Shown: piece after piece, positions 1 through 12,941 of the stretch
Position numbering within the stretch: the stretch's first letter is position 1
Layout of the letters: each line of letters begins with the position of its first letter
DNA from: Chrysomallon squamiferum
Lineage: Eukaryota; Mollusca; Gastropoda; Neomphalida; Peltospiridae
Assembly (NCBI GenBank): GCA_012295275.1
Contig: CM022670.1
Span: 28,206,381 to 28,270,380, forward strand
DNA: 64,000 bases
Direction of reading: 5' to 3'
The notes under the pieces: generated by a model
The model's input: only the letters and a program-made list of their open reading frames with translations
The model's database searches: none
Told to the model about the DNA's origin: nothing
Program-made: the position numbers and the translations under genes

Positions 1-538
1 AAAAAGTGAACAATTTTTATTTATATAATTTGTTGTTTGTTTTTCATTATTATTAAATACATAGATCAATTAGTAAATTTTATCTTTTCCATATTATAAT
101 AAGATTAACGTGATGCGAAGAAAACTGATATTTATTAAATGTTGTGTTCTGACAGTTAGCATGCTTTCAGTGTCATTCTATGTGAAACATATTTTATTTT
201 TTATTTTAATTCTGTGAGAGAAATGTTTCCTTAATTCAATAACTGTTGATAAAAACAATACTTTCAGACTTTTTCTTATTGATTTTATGCTGCTTTAGAG
301 ACTTTTTCAGACTTTCTGTTTAAAAAATATGCTGTTACAGTTAATTCACTTATTTATTTGCAAGTTGTTATTTTTATTCTATTTCCTTCTGTTCTTCATG
401 TGCTTTTTTCTGGATGTGGTTAATACAGCACAGGTAAATGAAAGAAACCTGCTTCATTTCGCCGTGGGTTTGATCAGTAATACATTTTGATATGCACCAT
501 CTCATATATATATGATTGCCTCTGAATGACACTGTTGC

Positions 539-645
<107 letters not shown>

Positions 646-899
646 TATACAACAAACTTTCTTTCTTTATTTTTTTTTTTTCTTCGTTCTTTCACTCCTT
701 GTTTACGTTAAAACGCTAGAGTAGACAACAACAGTAGTATTTGGATAAATAGCCGCCAACAAAAAGGTGAAAAGAAAACAAGAGAAACAACACACTATAA
801 CGAGAACGTTTCCTTTCTCATGTCATATCGATTAGCAATTAATTGCTGTATTTCCTTAAGTACATACTTTATAACAAATCGTTTATATGGACAACACAA

Positions 900-1487
900 T
901 ACACAGTATTGTAGTAGTAGAAGAACAGTAACAGTAGTAGTAGCAGTTGTAGCAGTGTTTGTTGTGGAAGTAATAGTACTAGCAATATTAGTAGTATTAT
1001 TAGTTGTAGTTGTTCTAGAAGTAGTAGCAGTAGACGTAATATTAGTTGTAGAAGTAGTAATAGAATTCAAAAATATAAGTAATAATAGTAGTATCAGTAA
1101 TAATAATAATATAGTGTTGCAGTAGAAAAAGTAGAAGTAGCTGTAGTAATAGTAATATGTAGAGGCGGAAGCTCTTTAGTATCAGTAATACAGAAAAGAT
1201 AGTAGCATGAAGTAGAATAACAAAGTAATCGAAATACAAACTGGTGAGTGGTAGTATTAGCGATACGGAAGTAATTGTAGTGATAACAGTAGTCGTAGTA
1301 ATAACAACAGTTATAGTATTTCTGTTTACTGTTGTTGTTTGTTGTTTTTTGTTTCTTTTTGTTTTGTTTTTTAACTTTCTTTTTCTTAAACATTCACACC
1401 GCAATGAAAACTCAGCAATTTTAGAAGTAAATAACTTAACTGTAAAACAGAAAAGTGCCAGCAATATTATGATTATTGTTGTTGTTG

Positions 1488-1530
<43 letters not shown>
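900..1530. repeat. cryptic trinucleotide region ending in (GTT)n(ATT)n
   Basis: From 900 to about 1330 most triplets are GTA, GTT, AGT or AAT in scrambled order, giving Val/Ser/Asn-rich frames. At 1475-1529 it becomes pure (TTG)n(TTA)n. It looks like a decayed trinucleotide microsatellite. Confidence 0.8.
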
Positions 1531-2039
1531 TTGTTTATGGAGAGTTGATACGTGATCATTGCGAATGTGGTTAAAATAAACAAAGCAAAAACATCCGCCC
1601 CACAGTTCCCTTTTTTACAAATTTTCCCCTCAAAATGTAGATGCAGTATGGATTTCTCGGCGCCGTGGGTTTGTTTTATCGATTATTATCGAAAAAGAAT
1701 GAAATGACGCAAATTCGTCAATTATCGAACATCGTTTCATGCTTGCATAAAAAAACCGTTATACGTATGCAACATGAATGACGTATCTGAATGCGATGTA
1801 ATACGAAATTAATAAAGACACACAGTAAAACTTTATCGCTTTCTTTATTTGGCTTGCAGCTTTCTTTTCTAAGACCAAGATGATTATGGTCATTACTTTT
1901 TGCGTAATAAAACTTGAAGTTATGTACTGCGAGTTATAGGTTTTTACATGTTACACTTTTATATTAAACTTGTATTTTTTATTTTGCTGTATTATGTCAT
2001 ACAGAGTCATTTTATGCTTCGATTTTGTAATTGTTGTTT

Positions 2040-2345
2040 ATGTAACAACAACAACGATGACTATGGTGATAATGATGATGAAGTTATTACTCTTCTTCCT
2101 TTTATTACTGCTACTACAACTACTACTGCTAGTACTACTACTACTACTACTAATAATAATAATAATAATAATAATAACAACAATAATAATGATAATGTTG
2201 TTTCTGTTTCTGTTGTTATTGTTTTTATCACGATCATCAGTTTTATCATTACTGTTATTTAAAACATTTTCATCATCTACAACATCGACATCAATATCAT
2301 CATCATCATTATTATCATTATTATTATTATTATTATTATTATTAC
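2040..2345. repeat. mixed trinucleotide array (ACA, ATG, CTA, AAT, ATC, ATT)
   Basis: Successive blocks of different three-base units, with pure runs at about 2135-2178 (CTA then AAT) and 2309-2343 (ATT). Confidence 0.85.
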
Positions 2346-2838
2346 ATTTTATTATTATAATACCTATTATCACATATTTGAAGCTCAGGTTTATAAATAT
2401 ATTTATATCGAACTTCTCCGACTTGCTTTCAATAATTATTCGAGTTAAGCTACATTCAAGTTATTTGGACACACACAGACGACGAAATACGCAGGCACAA
2501 CAAAGAAAAGTTAGATGTAAACATGTTTCAATGTTACAGTTATGAACGCCCTATGACACATATGGCAGCCTAGTCCAGAAGTTAAAACAGGTTGAATTAG
2601 GTTAAAAAAAAACACCAATATATATCTGAAGAATTTAATAAAAATTCATGAGGTGAAATAGAGTGAAATTAGAATGAAAATAATGCGCTGACGAAACCAC
2701 GTGACCTGTCGGCACAAACGTAGATCAGTATTCTCTCTTTTCTTCTTTTCTTTCTTTTTTCTTTCTTCTTTTCTTTTTTTTCTTTTTTCCTAATTCGTTA
2801 TCTATCTAGCTAGCTAGCTAGCTACATTCCTACCTATC

Positions 2839-2840
<2 letters not shown>

Positions 2841-2896
<56 letters not shown>
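2841..2896. repeat. (ATT)n microsatellite
   Basis: About 18 pure units. Just before it lies a (CTAG)n tract at about 2806-2824. Confidence 0.95.
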
Positions 2897-3011
2897 TTGA
2901 TACTGATATTTTTATTTTATAATAAAATTAATTTCGTTTGGAAAGTTATATCTACAATACAATTGATATATGTAGCCATTTGTTATGAATCCAAGATCCA
3001 CCAGTTCATAT

Positions 3012-3045
<34 letters not shown>

Positions 3046-3873
3046 TCCCGTATTCTGAAATACTGTAGTCGATATGTTGTGGACCTATAAGATCATCATA
3101 TACCCATTATTTTTTGCTTGAAAGTTAATTTTAAAACTGATTAATAATAGGAGATTGCTTAATATTACTTTATACGATCAGATCCAAGCAAAATCATAAT
3201 GATTAAGTAATTAAGTAAATATACATTATGCAGTGATCTGCAGTAGCAATACTCAAACATGTTATTTTCTCGGATATACTGCGCCGTGGTTGTCTTACTA
3301 TATATGCAGTACTTTTTGCCTTTGTACATTATGATACATGGTATGTTATGCTACATATTACACTTTAAAAAGCACAAAGTATGATGTACTGTTTTATAAT
3401 ACTTTTATCCTTAAATTTCGTGCTGTACTAGACTGATACTTACATTACGTTAATTACATTTTCTTACATAATCTAAGCTTATTTGATTGTTGCCCCATTG
3501 ACATTTTATTTACCTTTTTAATTTTTAACACATTGACGCACGTAATATTTTTTCCTAATTGTTTTCACATCGTTGTAAAGCAGCATCATCCCGTGACATA
3601 GATTATTGATTTAAACTAATGGCAACAAACACTTAGTCAGTCTCTGACGTCATCGCGTGCCCAGACTATTGTCACGCGAGATTTGATATCGTGTAGTTTC
3701 GGGAAATTCTCGTGTTTTTACATTCGTGTTCTCATCGATCCGGACAAAACCCAGTAAAGTGATTAAACTCAGGATGCATCTGTGTTCATTTTTGAAGTGA
3801 CTATTGAATAATATTTTGTTTTTCCTTATTATGTAAATATAAATTATGAAATTATACGCATTCGCGAAATCTA

Positions 3874-3874
<1 letters not shown>

Positions 3875-3936
<62 letters not shown>

Positions 3937-3977
3937 TATCAGTATTGATAATAATGTTGATGATACAGGGTGATGAC

Positions 3978-4024
<47 letters not shown>

Positions 4025-4050
4025 TGATGATGATGATGATGATAATAATT
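3875..4050. repeat. two (AAT)n arrays, the second ending in (ATG)n
   Basis: About 20 AAT units at 3875-3935, then a 40-base spacer, then AAT units at 3978-4021 and ATG units to 4043. Confidence 0.93.
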
Positions 4051-4159
4051 TTGTAACGACTCAATTTATGAAGGAATTTCATTTTAACATACATAATTAC
4101 TTTCTATAAGCGGAAACTGATTTTTGTTTTTATTTATTTATTGGTGTTATTGTTATTGT

Positions 4160-4163
4160 TGTG

Positions 4164-4213
<50 letters not shown>
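4160..4213. repeat. (ATT)n microsatellite
   Basis: About 16 units. It is in the opposite orientation to the AAT arrays at 3.9-4.0 kb, so the two are complementary. Confidence 0.95.
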
Positions 4214-4448
4214 GTCTAAGAAATGTAAATTAAGATGTAAACAAATATTTATTTCTCCAATATTATTAAATATTTTGTTATATTTTACGCACTTACACAC
4301 TACATGCATGCATACGTACAACATATAAGGGACATAGTTTCATGCATAGTGTGTTAATATTAAAAAAATATATATAAAAAGTATTTATGTTTAAAGATTG
4401 GCGTTAAAATGAGCCACTTATTATTGCTGTGGCTATATTAAAATTTTA

Positions 4449-4449
<1 letters not shown>

Positions 4450-4489
<40 letters not shown>
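4450..4489. repeat. (CA)n microsatellite
   Basis: About 20 pure CA units. Confidence 0.97.
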
Positions 4490-4490
<1 letters not shown>

Positions 4491-5174
4491 TATACTTATC
4501 TGAGTATATTCACATATATATCCAAATGCATACACTCTCCCACTCGCAGACACAATTCAAACTATACCACTCCTTTCCACCTGCTATGTCCTGCACATTC
4601 GGTAATTGTGTCGATCAGCTGTCAGTTAAATTATGAATAAAAAAGTTAGTGTCATACGCTGGCTTTAAATAATGATACATGCACAATATGTGTATTAACG
4701 TTACTCTACTGACAACTCCCATTGCGAAATACCTATTGTATTCAAACAGTTCGTGCAAGGCCAAGTGCATATTTAAAATGGCTACGACTGGGTCTTCACG
4801 TAAACAGTTTAATAATGATTCATTATATGAAACTTACTAATAAAGAGAGCGGAATTCGTACGAATATAAGCATAAAGGACAAGCTTTGTTCACGAGCAGA
4901 TTTCAAGTGCAATACTTTGTTTATTTTATTGTTGTAACATGTAAACCACATTTAGGTTTGCATAGCTAGGAGTTACTTGTATGTATTTATTTATTTATTA
5001 TTTTATAGAATTGTTATTGTCTAAATTATTATTATGTTAATTTTATATTAGGTCGTTATTAATACACACACAGACCTATACATGCATGTACATTCATACA
5101 TACATACACACGTACATGTTTATTTATTAGTTGTTTTCTTCTAATTATTATTAATATTAGTATTAACCTGTTGG

Positions 5175-5290
5175 TGGGTTGTAGTTCACATGGTTGTTAA
5201 TTAAGGGATCGCAGGATCAAATCCCTTGAAGCAATCATTTGATTACTTCCCAACTGTTTCATCATTGCATGTACTTTCCTGCCTATTGTT
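5175..5290 (+). mobile_element. possible decayed tRNA-derived SINE fragment
   Basis: GGATCAAATCCC resembles an RNA polymerase III B box (T-arm), with a short stem GGGAT...ATCCC, and GTAGTTCACATGG about 35 bases upstream is a weak A box. It cannot fold as an intact tRNA. Family not identified. Confidence 0.3.
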
Positions 5291-6139
5291 TACAACAAAC
5301 AAAACAAAACAAAAGAAGAAGTCGAAAAAAGTTCCCTTCTTCCTTTTAACATGTAGAATATACATATTTAAACACTAGTGTCTACACAGACTGCCAGGCC
5401 TGTAATGAAACAATAAACACGAACTGGAACGACCATAGAATAGCTGGCGCCTAAGGTGATGCATTAAACTGCTTCGCTCCAAATTGACAGATGTATAGGA
5501 AGTCAGGGGAACGCGGACCACTCGCCGCTCAAAGTGAAAAGTAATTACAGCTAAAACCAGGCTTTTCATACCATCTTAGCAAATCAGTGACGTATCAAGC
5601 AAGACACTGACGTTTGTTTGTCCGCGAAATAATCATTTATCCTAAAGCGGTAATTTCGATATCCGCGAATTAACAGCCACCAATTAGTTGTGGGGAAGCA
5701 ATCTGTATGGCACTGTACTGCGAGATGAGATGCTCAGTTACCATAAACTGCCGAAGAGACTCGGAATATACGAAGTATGTGAAATGTTACGTTCGGTTAT
5801 TCAGATTTCCACGGAGTGAAAAATAAAATATATTCTTGGCGTTAACTATAATTTGTTATTTTGATAAATCTGGCTTACCAGAAAAACGAATAACCGCTTT
5901 AATTCGCAAAATGCTTACACCAATAATAATAATAATAATAATAGAAGAAGAAGAAGAAGAAAAACGATATTAAAATTATATCCTCAGCAGCGAGAATGCA
6001 CACATTTATACTGATATAATTTTGTATGTAACAACTAAATTAAATTCATCGTAATGAAGTGAAGGATTGCATTCTAATTCTTTAAACTACTAAAAGAAAA
6101 GAAGCTTGTGTACATGCAAGAAATGCCAGTTTAGGGAAG

Positions 6140-6300
6140 AACTTGGGTGGGCCAGCCAATTCGGGTTACGAACTTAACGGCTAGTTGAAAATGGCGAGAA
6201 CTGTAATTACGTTTTCACGCCAGGCGTCTGACGTGTAGTTACGCCGACGTTTGACGCCATCAACTTGCCGCGAGCTATTTCCAATAATCCAGTGATGGTT
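6140..6300. promoter_or_regulatory. CpG-rich block with promoter-like motifs
   Basis: It contains GCCAGCCAATTCGGG (CCAAT), AAAATGGCGAG (YY1-like), the inverted repeat ACGCC/GGCGT and several GACG motifs within 160 bases, in an otherwise AT-rich, CpG-poor setting. No exon could be linked to it. Confidence 0.3.
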
Positions 6301-8545
6301 TCTGTTTCAAGGACAGCTTTAAACCTTAAGCTTGTTATTAAATGTTAATTAACATTTAAATTCAAGAAACTTATGGATATATTATTTTAATTTTTATTTC
6401 ATTTATTTTTATATTCATTTTTTCTTTCTTTCTTTCCTTTTATTTATTATTTTAAATATTTCCATATCAAATTTTTATCATTAATTTTTGTGTCTCAATA
6501 AAGCGAAATTTAGTCGTATGTCTCTGCAGAAGGTAACTAACATTCGAGTTAAATAAACAAGTTAATAAATAATGATGATGATTATCTTTTATTATTACCA
6601 CTTTTGAATATATAGTGTAGGTAAATGAGGTTCACTGCGAATCTGTAAATTATAAACCACTGCTTAAGTGACTGAGTTTTTTCTCTAATATTAACGTTTA
6701 ATAGTCCTTTTTTCTAACAATAATAACCTTATGTCCACGGAATAATTAAAACAGCTTAAATTTCGAGTCAATAGTATAAGAAGAGTTCTCTCCCTTAAGG
6801 AAACGAAAAAATGACAATAACGCGATCAAAGGTACTAGTGGTACAAAAAAAATATATATGGTTTTTATTTTTTCAAATTTTCCTGGTTTTTTTTTTTCAT
6901 TATTCGCAACTAATCTTTCCTAATAATAAAGTGAGCAATAAACAAATATCTGCTGATGCAATAAATTTGACCTTTTGATAATTACTTTAGTGTTATACCA
7001 TTTTGTTAATATAAGAAAGGATCATCTTGGATCTTTATAGTTATTAATTAAAAACAATAACTACTAAATTGAAAAATATAACTATTCCTAAAAGAAAACA
7101 TGTCACAGGTGTTGCTTAAATAACTGTATAATTTCCTCCACGTTCTTTTATTTAAAAAAAAATCAAAAATCGTACAGCGTTAAATCCTGCCAATTTTATT
7201 GTCAATTTATATTATACTAGTGAGGAATTTCATAAACAGATGTACTCATTAAATTACATTATATTCCATTTAAATGCCACTGCTAATCTTTTTATTTACC
7301 AACTGCAAAAAACTATTATTTGTTAACTGTGCAGTAACAGCAGCAGCATGTATTTTAATTATAGTTCAAATTCAATATTTTTAGTCCCATTAGTTATATC
7401 TTTCCTGAACAAACATACCATTCAGTTAAATCCCTTGTTCATGGTATTTCAAAGTCATACCAATGTTTGAAAATGTTAAACAATTAGCTAATGGATGGAA
7501 GATTCATATAATAATATATTGTCATTTGATATGAATTATTAAGTAACGACTTGAAATTACACTGCAGTGTAGCATTCTGTTAAGTAACATTAAATGTACA
7601 AATTGTGAAATGCTTTATGAATAAAATGTAGACAAGAAGCTATATATATATATATATATATTAAATGTCTAATATGTATACTATTTAATATTTCTTTATA
7701 AATGAAAGAAATAAAATATTTTGAATCTATAAAGATTGGGGTTTATTAATGTTTTTTGACATTTAAATCAAGTGCTGTGTTGAAGGAGAGAGGTAGAATT
7801 TATACAAAAACAATACTAAAACAAATGTTAGGTGGAATATTAAATGCAAAATATGTTATTTTTTAATTGTTATATAACAGACAGACTGTGATTCATTTTA
7901 GCAAGTTGTTAACAAATAGAACTCACTAGACCAGAAGAACCTGTAAGTACTGAACTAACATGTTAAAGTTTTTAATTTCATTTAAAACATTTAACACATG
8001 CTGTACACTAACAGGGTGCAAATTAAAGTGTAATCTATAGCAGACAGCTGTACAAGCATTCCTTGAATTTTATAACAGCTCAGAGTGTATGTTTCACTTT
8101 ACTTTTACATCAAAGAATAATGATATATAGCCTCTGTGAAAGCTTTATGTTAGTAACCTCCACGTGAACCTATTTATTGGCTTAGCTATCAAGTAAGTTT
8201 CATTTTGCACTGTACTGTAACATTAACAAAATCATAACTTTATAAGTTTAATTTTTTTTTTTTTTTTACTTCTGAAACTGAAACTTTTATTATAATAATT
8301 ATATTGAAATATATATATATATATAAAATAATACACATTTTAAAATGCCTTTTGCTATTTAAAAAAACCATTAAAAATCTCTACTCATCACTCTTTGATG
8401 AATATATCTTACAACATAATCATCTTCAGTTTTCCTCTAAGTAACAAATTTTAACATTAAGTAATACTAACATTATTATTAATACTAATAATTTTGATAA
8501 ACAGTGTTGGAAGACTGTAGGGAAATTAGTTTCTAAATGCACACT

Positions 8546-8551
8546 TTTATT
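8546..8551 (-). terminator. candidate MED23 poly(A) signal AATAAA
   Basis: This is the first minus-strand AATAAA that I found below the MED23 stop codon, about 410 bases downstream, and would give a 3'UTR of ordinary length. Other AATAAA copies follow further on in this AT-rich sequence, so the site used is not certain. Confidence 0.4.
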
Positions 8552-8957
8552 TCATTCAGTAACTGACATTTTCCTGATTTCAGTCTGATTGTTTGTAAAA
8601 ATTCTATCTACTGCTGGATTATTCCTGCAGTATACAATTCTCACTTCTATAAGTCAAACTTTCCTTAAAAACACTTCACAATTTGAATAACACTTCTTCT
8701 TCACAAAACCATTGCTGAATCACGTATTTTCTTCTCCAGAGTTGCAATCCACATCATTCTGACCAAAAACAATCACTAGCTTTAAAAGCTGACTGTCCAA
8801 GAAGAAATGAATCGGTTTTTTCAAAAATTTGTCACAAATTCCAGTTTCTTTCTTAACTGCTATCCAATAAGGAAGCCAATCTTTCACTACATCCATTCTG
8901 TTTCTATGTCCACTGTATTTATAAATAAACCATTCATCTGTTTTTCTCTCCAAGATT

Positions 8958-11900
8958 TCAGGAAGACACTTCCTCCACATTTATGTGTGAGATAAATCGA
9001 AGTCTCAGCTGCAAGGCTGGACGTAAGTTTCTAATCACTTTTTCCACTTCATTTTTCACTCCATCTCCAACAAACATGTACTTGATGTGGTAACTAGACT
9101 GAGTTAAGGAGATGTAAACAGCACATAATATAAAAAAAAGAAATATTTGTGTTAAATGAATCTATACAAAGTGTTTAATAATATTTTATTATCAAGAAAA
9201 ACCAAAACAGTAATTCTGATGAAATGAATTGAGCAGATCTGTAATATTTAGTCAGATGATTTGGGAAGGTCTATGTTTAATCAGGTAAAATTTACTAGAA
9301 TCAGATTCATCAATATGTATTCAGTGTTATTACCCAAAACTTTTGTTTTCAAAACTAAAGAAACAAAAAAGAAAAAAAGGAAAATTTAAAAAAACAAAAC
9401 AAACTGAACAGTATTTAAAACTGGTGATGACAAAGGATACAGGAAATCACAGATCGGATCAATGTAATGCATGTGACTACTTGACTTGTCAACAGTCATC
9501 AGTATTTCATACAGCTCCATGGTGATCTGAATCAGAAAAACCACATTTAATTAACATTTAATATCTTGTACACACATATGTAATATTAAATGACAGATCT
9601 TGTGATGTGTTATTTTATCACTTTATAATTAATTTTTTATCTTTTGATTTTTATTATTTACATTACAAAAATATGCAGCATGAATAATCAAAATTGGATT
9701 TTATCTGTGAATAAACAAAAGTATTGTAAACATTACATTGTAAAATCAACATCCAAACATCATTGATCTGAATTTAATTATTCAATTGTTGTAATATAGC
9801 ATTTAATGAAGACTATAAAAGCATTTTTATGTAAAAAAAAAAAAAAAAATACATTACAAATGAGAAATGAGTGATGGCTGCATAGCACTGTTATCAATTA
9901 CTTTAAAAAAAAGGTTCAATTTGTTTGTAAATCAAGAAAAACTGACATCAAGCAGACAGCGAGTTCTTTCAAGATGAAATCTTTGTAGAAATGGTCCAAT
10001 AAGATGACAGAGATACAAAAACTGTTCCTCTGTCTTGATGATGGGTTGCAGTCTGTCTTTGATAAATCTGCAACAACACAGACACCAAAAGTTTTTAAAC
10101 AATGTAAGAGATTTGTATTGACAAACTTTTATAACACACTAAAACATTTCTTTTTTAAACTTTCAACAAATAAAAACAGGAATTTTCAGCTTCAGTGTTT
10201 CAAGTTATAATTTTGCTTTCATGGAAGGTTGACCAAAATATATTTAACTGAGAAAAACATTTATTAGCTTATGTAACAACAGTAACAGTTCATTCCATTG
10301 TTGTATGAGACTTAATAAACTTATTTAGCAAGAATAAATAAATTGCTGAATTATGGTTTAAAAAGACAATAGATTTTACTTTACTACTGACCATATACTG
10401 TCTGTAATAGACTTTTTATTAAAAAAAATCATAACAGATATAAGATTTAATTAACAGACCTTAAACTGAGTAGACTGAAGGGGGCAAAATGATTACAATT
10501 CTTACATTGAAACTGAATGAATTAGTCCAATAAATCTAAGGTATTTAGTGTTGTCCCTTAAATCAAGAATAAAATGTATCTAACATTTTACATCAGTGGT
10601 GAATGGTTCATCCAAAACAGAACAAAATGCTTGGGAAAGTAACATTTTGCATTGAGCAAAAACAAATGAAATGTTGTAATAAAGACTTGAAAGTGACTGA
10701 AACTGAAATAATTTAAGAACTGAAAAAGACCTGTGGATGACTCATAATGAAATAGTTCAAGAAGTGAAAATGTCTTGATGGTGACTGACAATAAATAGTT
10801 TAAGAATAGATAAAGACTTAAGGTGACTGATAATGAAATGTTTCAAGCAGCACCAATTTATACTAAACTCACACTGGAAGCAAACTCAGCTGGCCTATAC
10901 CAGCGTGGTGCCAGATGGTGTGACAGAGGCCGAGGAGGTAGCTGCAGTGTTGTTCTGCAAAGACTGTGTGGCTGGTGTAGAAGTTGAACATCTGGAAGGG
11001 GTTGCTGTTTGGTGCTGGGGCTACAAGTTGAGGCATGCTCATGGCTGACACTATGTTTTCATGTAGAACTGTCCAGAATGGATCCTGAAAATATTTCATT
11101 TTATACAATAAATAATAATTTAAAGAGTAAAATACTTGAATGTTTAATGTGGATCAGAAATATCTTCTTAGAGAAAAAAAAAAATAATAATAAGAAGAAG
11201 AAATAGTATTAGTAATAATGCAATAATTATTATTTGGCCCAATATAAAAACATGTTGATATCAGATAATATATTTTATTAAGTAAATAAATAAATAATGA
11301 AGAAATAATAATAATTTTTTTGTCAGCAATATAAGTAGCTACCAACTATAGACCATTCACAAATTATTCTAGTATTATCACAAACATTCTGAAAAGAAAC
11401 CAAAATTAATGACTTACAAAAACGTATATACAAAAGTGAATTTTGAAATGCTTTTTGAAACCACATAAACACATCTAAATAAGACAATGGTTTATGTTCT
11501 TATTTTAATCAGAATTTTTTTTTTTTCCATAATTTGCACATACAGTATACTCATATATAAGCCATTACTGCCCAAGATTCTTCAGATTTCAAACAACAAA
11601 TAATTTATTTCCTGGTGTAAAAATACAAATTTGAATACAGAATAGATAACTTTTATTCTGTAAAATCATTTGCTTCCAAAATAATTCCTATTTTAGGGCC
11701 CCATGTCTGACACCACATTTGTTTTAGAGGTTAACAAAGAATATATAAAAGAGAAATAAAAATCAAACATCCAGTTTAAAACTACTAAAGGAGGTAGAAC
11801 TATTGTTATTTACCGGTAAAGCAGTGAGGACAAGACCTACAGCGTTCATCCATGAGATGATTTTGTCTTGTGGAAGTTGTAGAAAACTGTAAAACAAAAT

Positions 11901-12941
11901 TTAGTCTATTAAAATCCTATAAACAATACTGTAAATGATTTCATCTGTAACTGAGATATATGCTACATGTCTGTACACTAGCTATAATTCTAATTAGTAA
12001 GAAAACTTCATAGTCACTTTTTGTCTCGATCATCAAGATAGGTGTACCTCTTGAGGGCCACATCAAGAAGTGCTCCTCCCACTAGGTTGCTGTTTGCTGG
12101 AAGAGCCATCAGCTCCACACAGGTGGCATGCAGGGCATGTGCAGCAGGATTTGGAAACTCGTTGAATCTCCAGTCACAACTGGGAAAGGGAGGTGGAATT
12201 TTACCAGAAATAGATGAAAACTATTAAGGAAAACTAACTGATTTTACATAGAGATTCTTTTAAAAATGCCAGCAACAAGTTTTAACATTCTGCAAAGACA
12301 ACTAACATGTATATCTGTCTGGCTGTCTGTGCCTCTGTCTATATACATACACACTTTTATATTTATTAACTCAAAATAATTCAAGATGACTATAACACAG
12401 TTACAGTAAAATAAATACCTAGCATAAATGAACAAAACATAACAAGACTGAATATAACTAAACAAGTGAATTAACTTAATGAATCAATTATTTAATCTCG
12501 CAACCTAAATGAATACTGACCTCTAACAGCAAGAACTTTAACTATGGTATTAGTAAGCAATGAGCTAGATGAATTAAAATGTGACATAAGATAATGGAGA
12601 TTCTGTTATAACTCAATGTGCTATGTTCATTAAAGCAGTCTGTATATGTACAGTGGAAATCAAAGAGGTTAAGAGCTTTATTTAATCATGTCATTATTTA
12701 TCCATTATATCTCTGTGCTATTTGTCAAAACACAACCATTTTTTTTACTTGAAAACAAATTACAGATATTTTACAAAAACAAAATCTTGTAAATAAAGGA
12801 TACTGTCAACAAGTCTGCCAATAAGGCGGACATAATACTCCTGATCTGGAATCCAGTCAATGTTGTCTGGTGGCATCTGTAGGTAATGTCCATAGTCCTT
12901 GGACAAACACCAGTTCGGTGGTCGAATGTCCTTGAAAGCAC
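8958..12941 (-). CDS. MED23: MED23 coding exons 28-34 (C terminus)
   Basis: Exons: 12804-12941, 12048-12213, 11814-11886, 10873-11084, 9947-10067, 9441-9526 and 8958-9093. Landmarks: IRPPNWCLSKDYG, YYVRLIGRLVD, DWRFNEFPNPAAHALH, DKIISWMNAVG, HTIWHHAGIGQLSLLP, LIGPFLQRFHLERTRC, YIDPICDF and RNLRPALQLRLRFISH. Human MED23 has a poorly conserved tail after RLRFITH; here the protein stops about eight residues after that point (INVEEVSS), which accounts for much of its shorter length. The exon 28-29 and 33-34 junctions are U12-type and are described separately. The last two exons are supported by exact phase and by L-Y-H restored at the splice. Confidence 0.92.

Noticed and set aside
795-2545. Several frames of 60-191 codons rich in Val, Thr, Asn, Leu or Ile
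   Set aside because: Trinucleotide-repeat DNA keeps frames open by chance; residue order is repetitive and no start, domain or splice pattern supports a gene.
5210-5240. Functional tRNA gene
   Set aside because: Only a B-box-like segment is present; no acceptor stem or anticodon arm can be formed.
8720-8980. 86-codon minus-strand frame overlapping the end of MED23
   Set aside because: It is another frame of the last MED23 exon and its 3'UTR. The MED23 frame with RPALQLRLRFISH is the one matching the family.
10833-11206. Plus-strand frames over MED23 exon 31
   Set aside because: They are antisense shadows of a conserved MED23 exon.
12214-12230. Ordinary AG acceptor (AATAG) for MED23 exon 29 paired with a GTAAAA donor further into the intron
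   Set aside because: It keeps frame but inserts about fifteen residues absent from the family, ignores the perfect U12 donor, and places the acceptor only about three bases from the U12 branch A.
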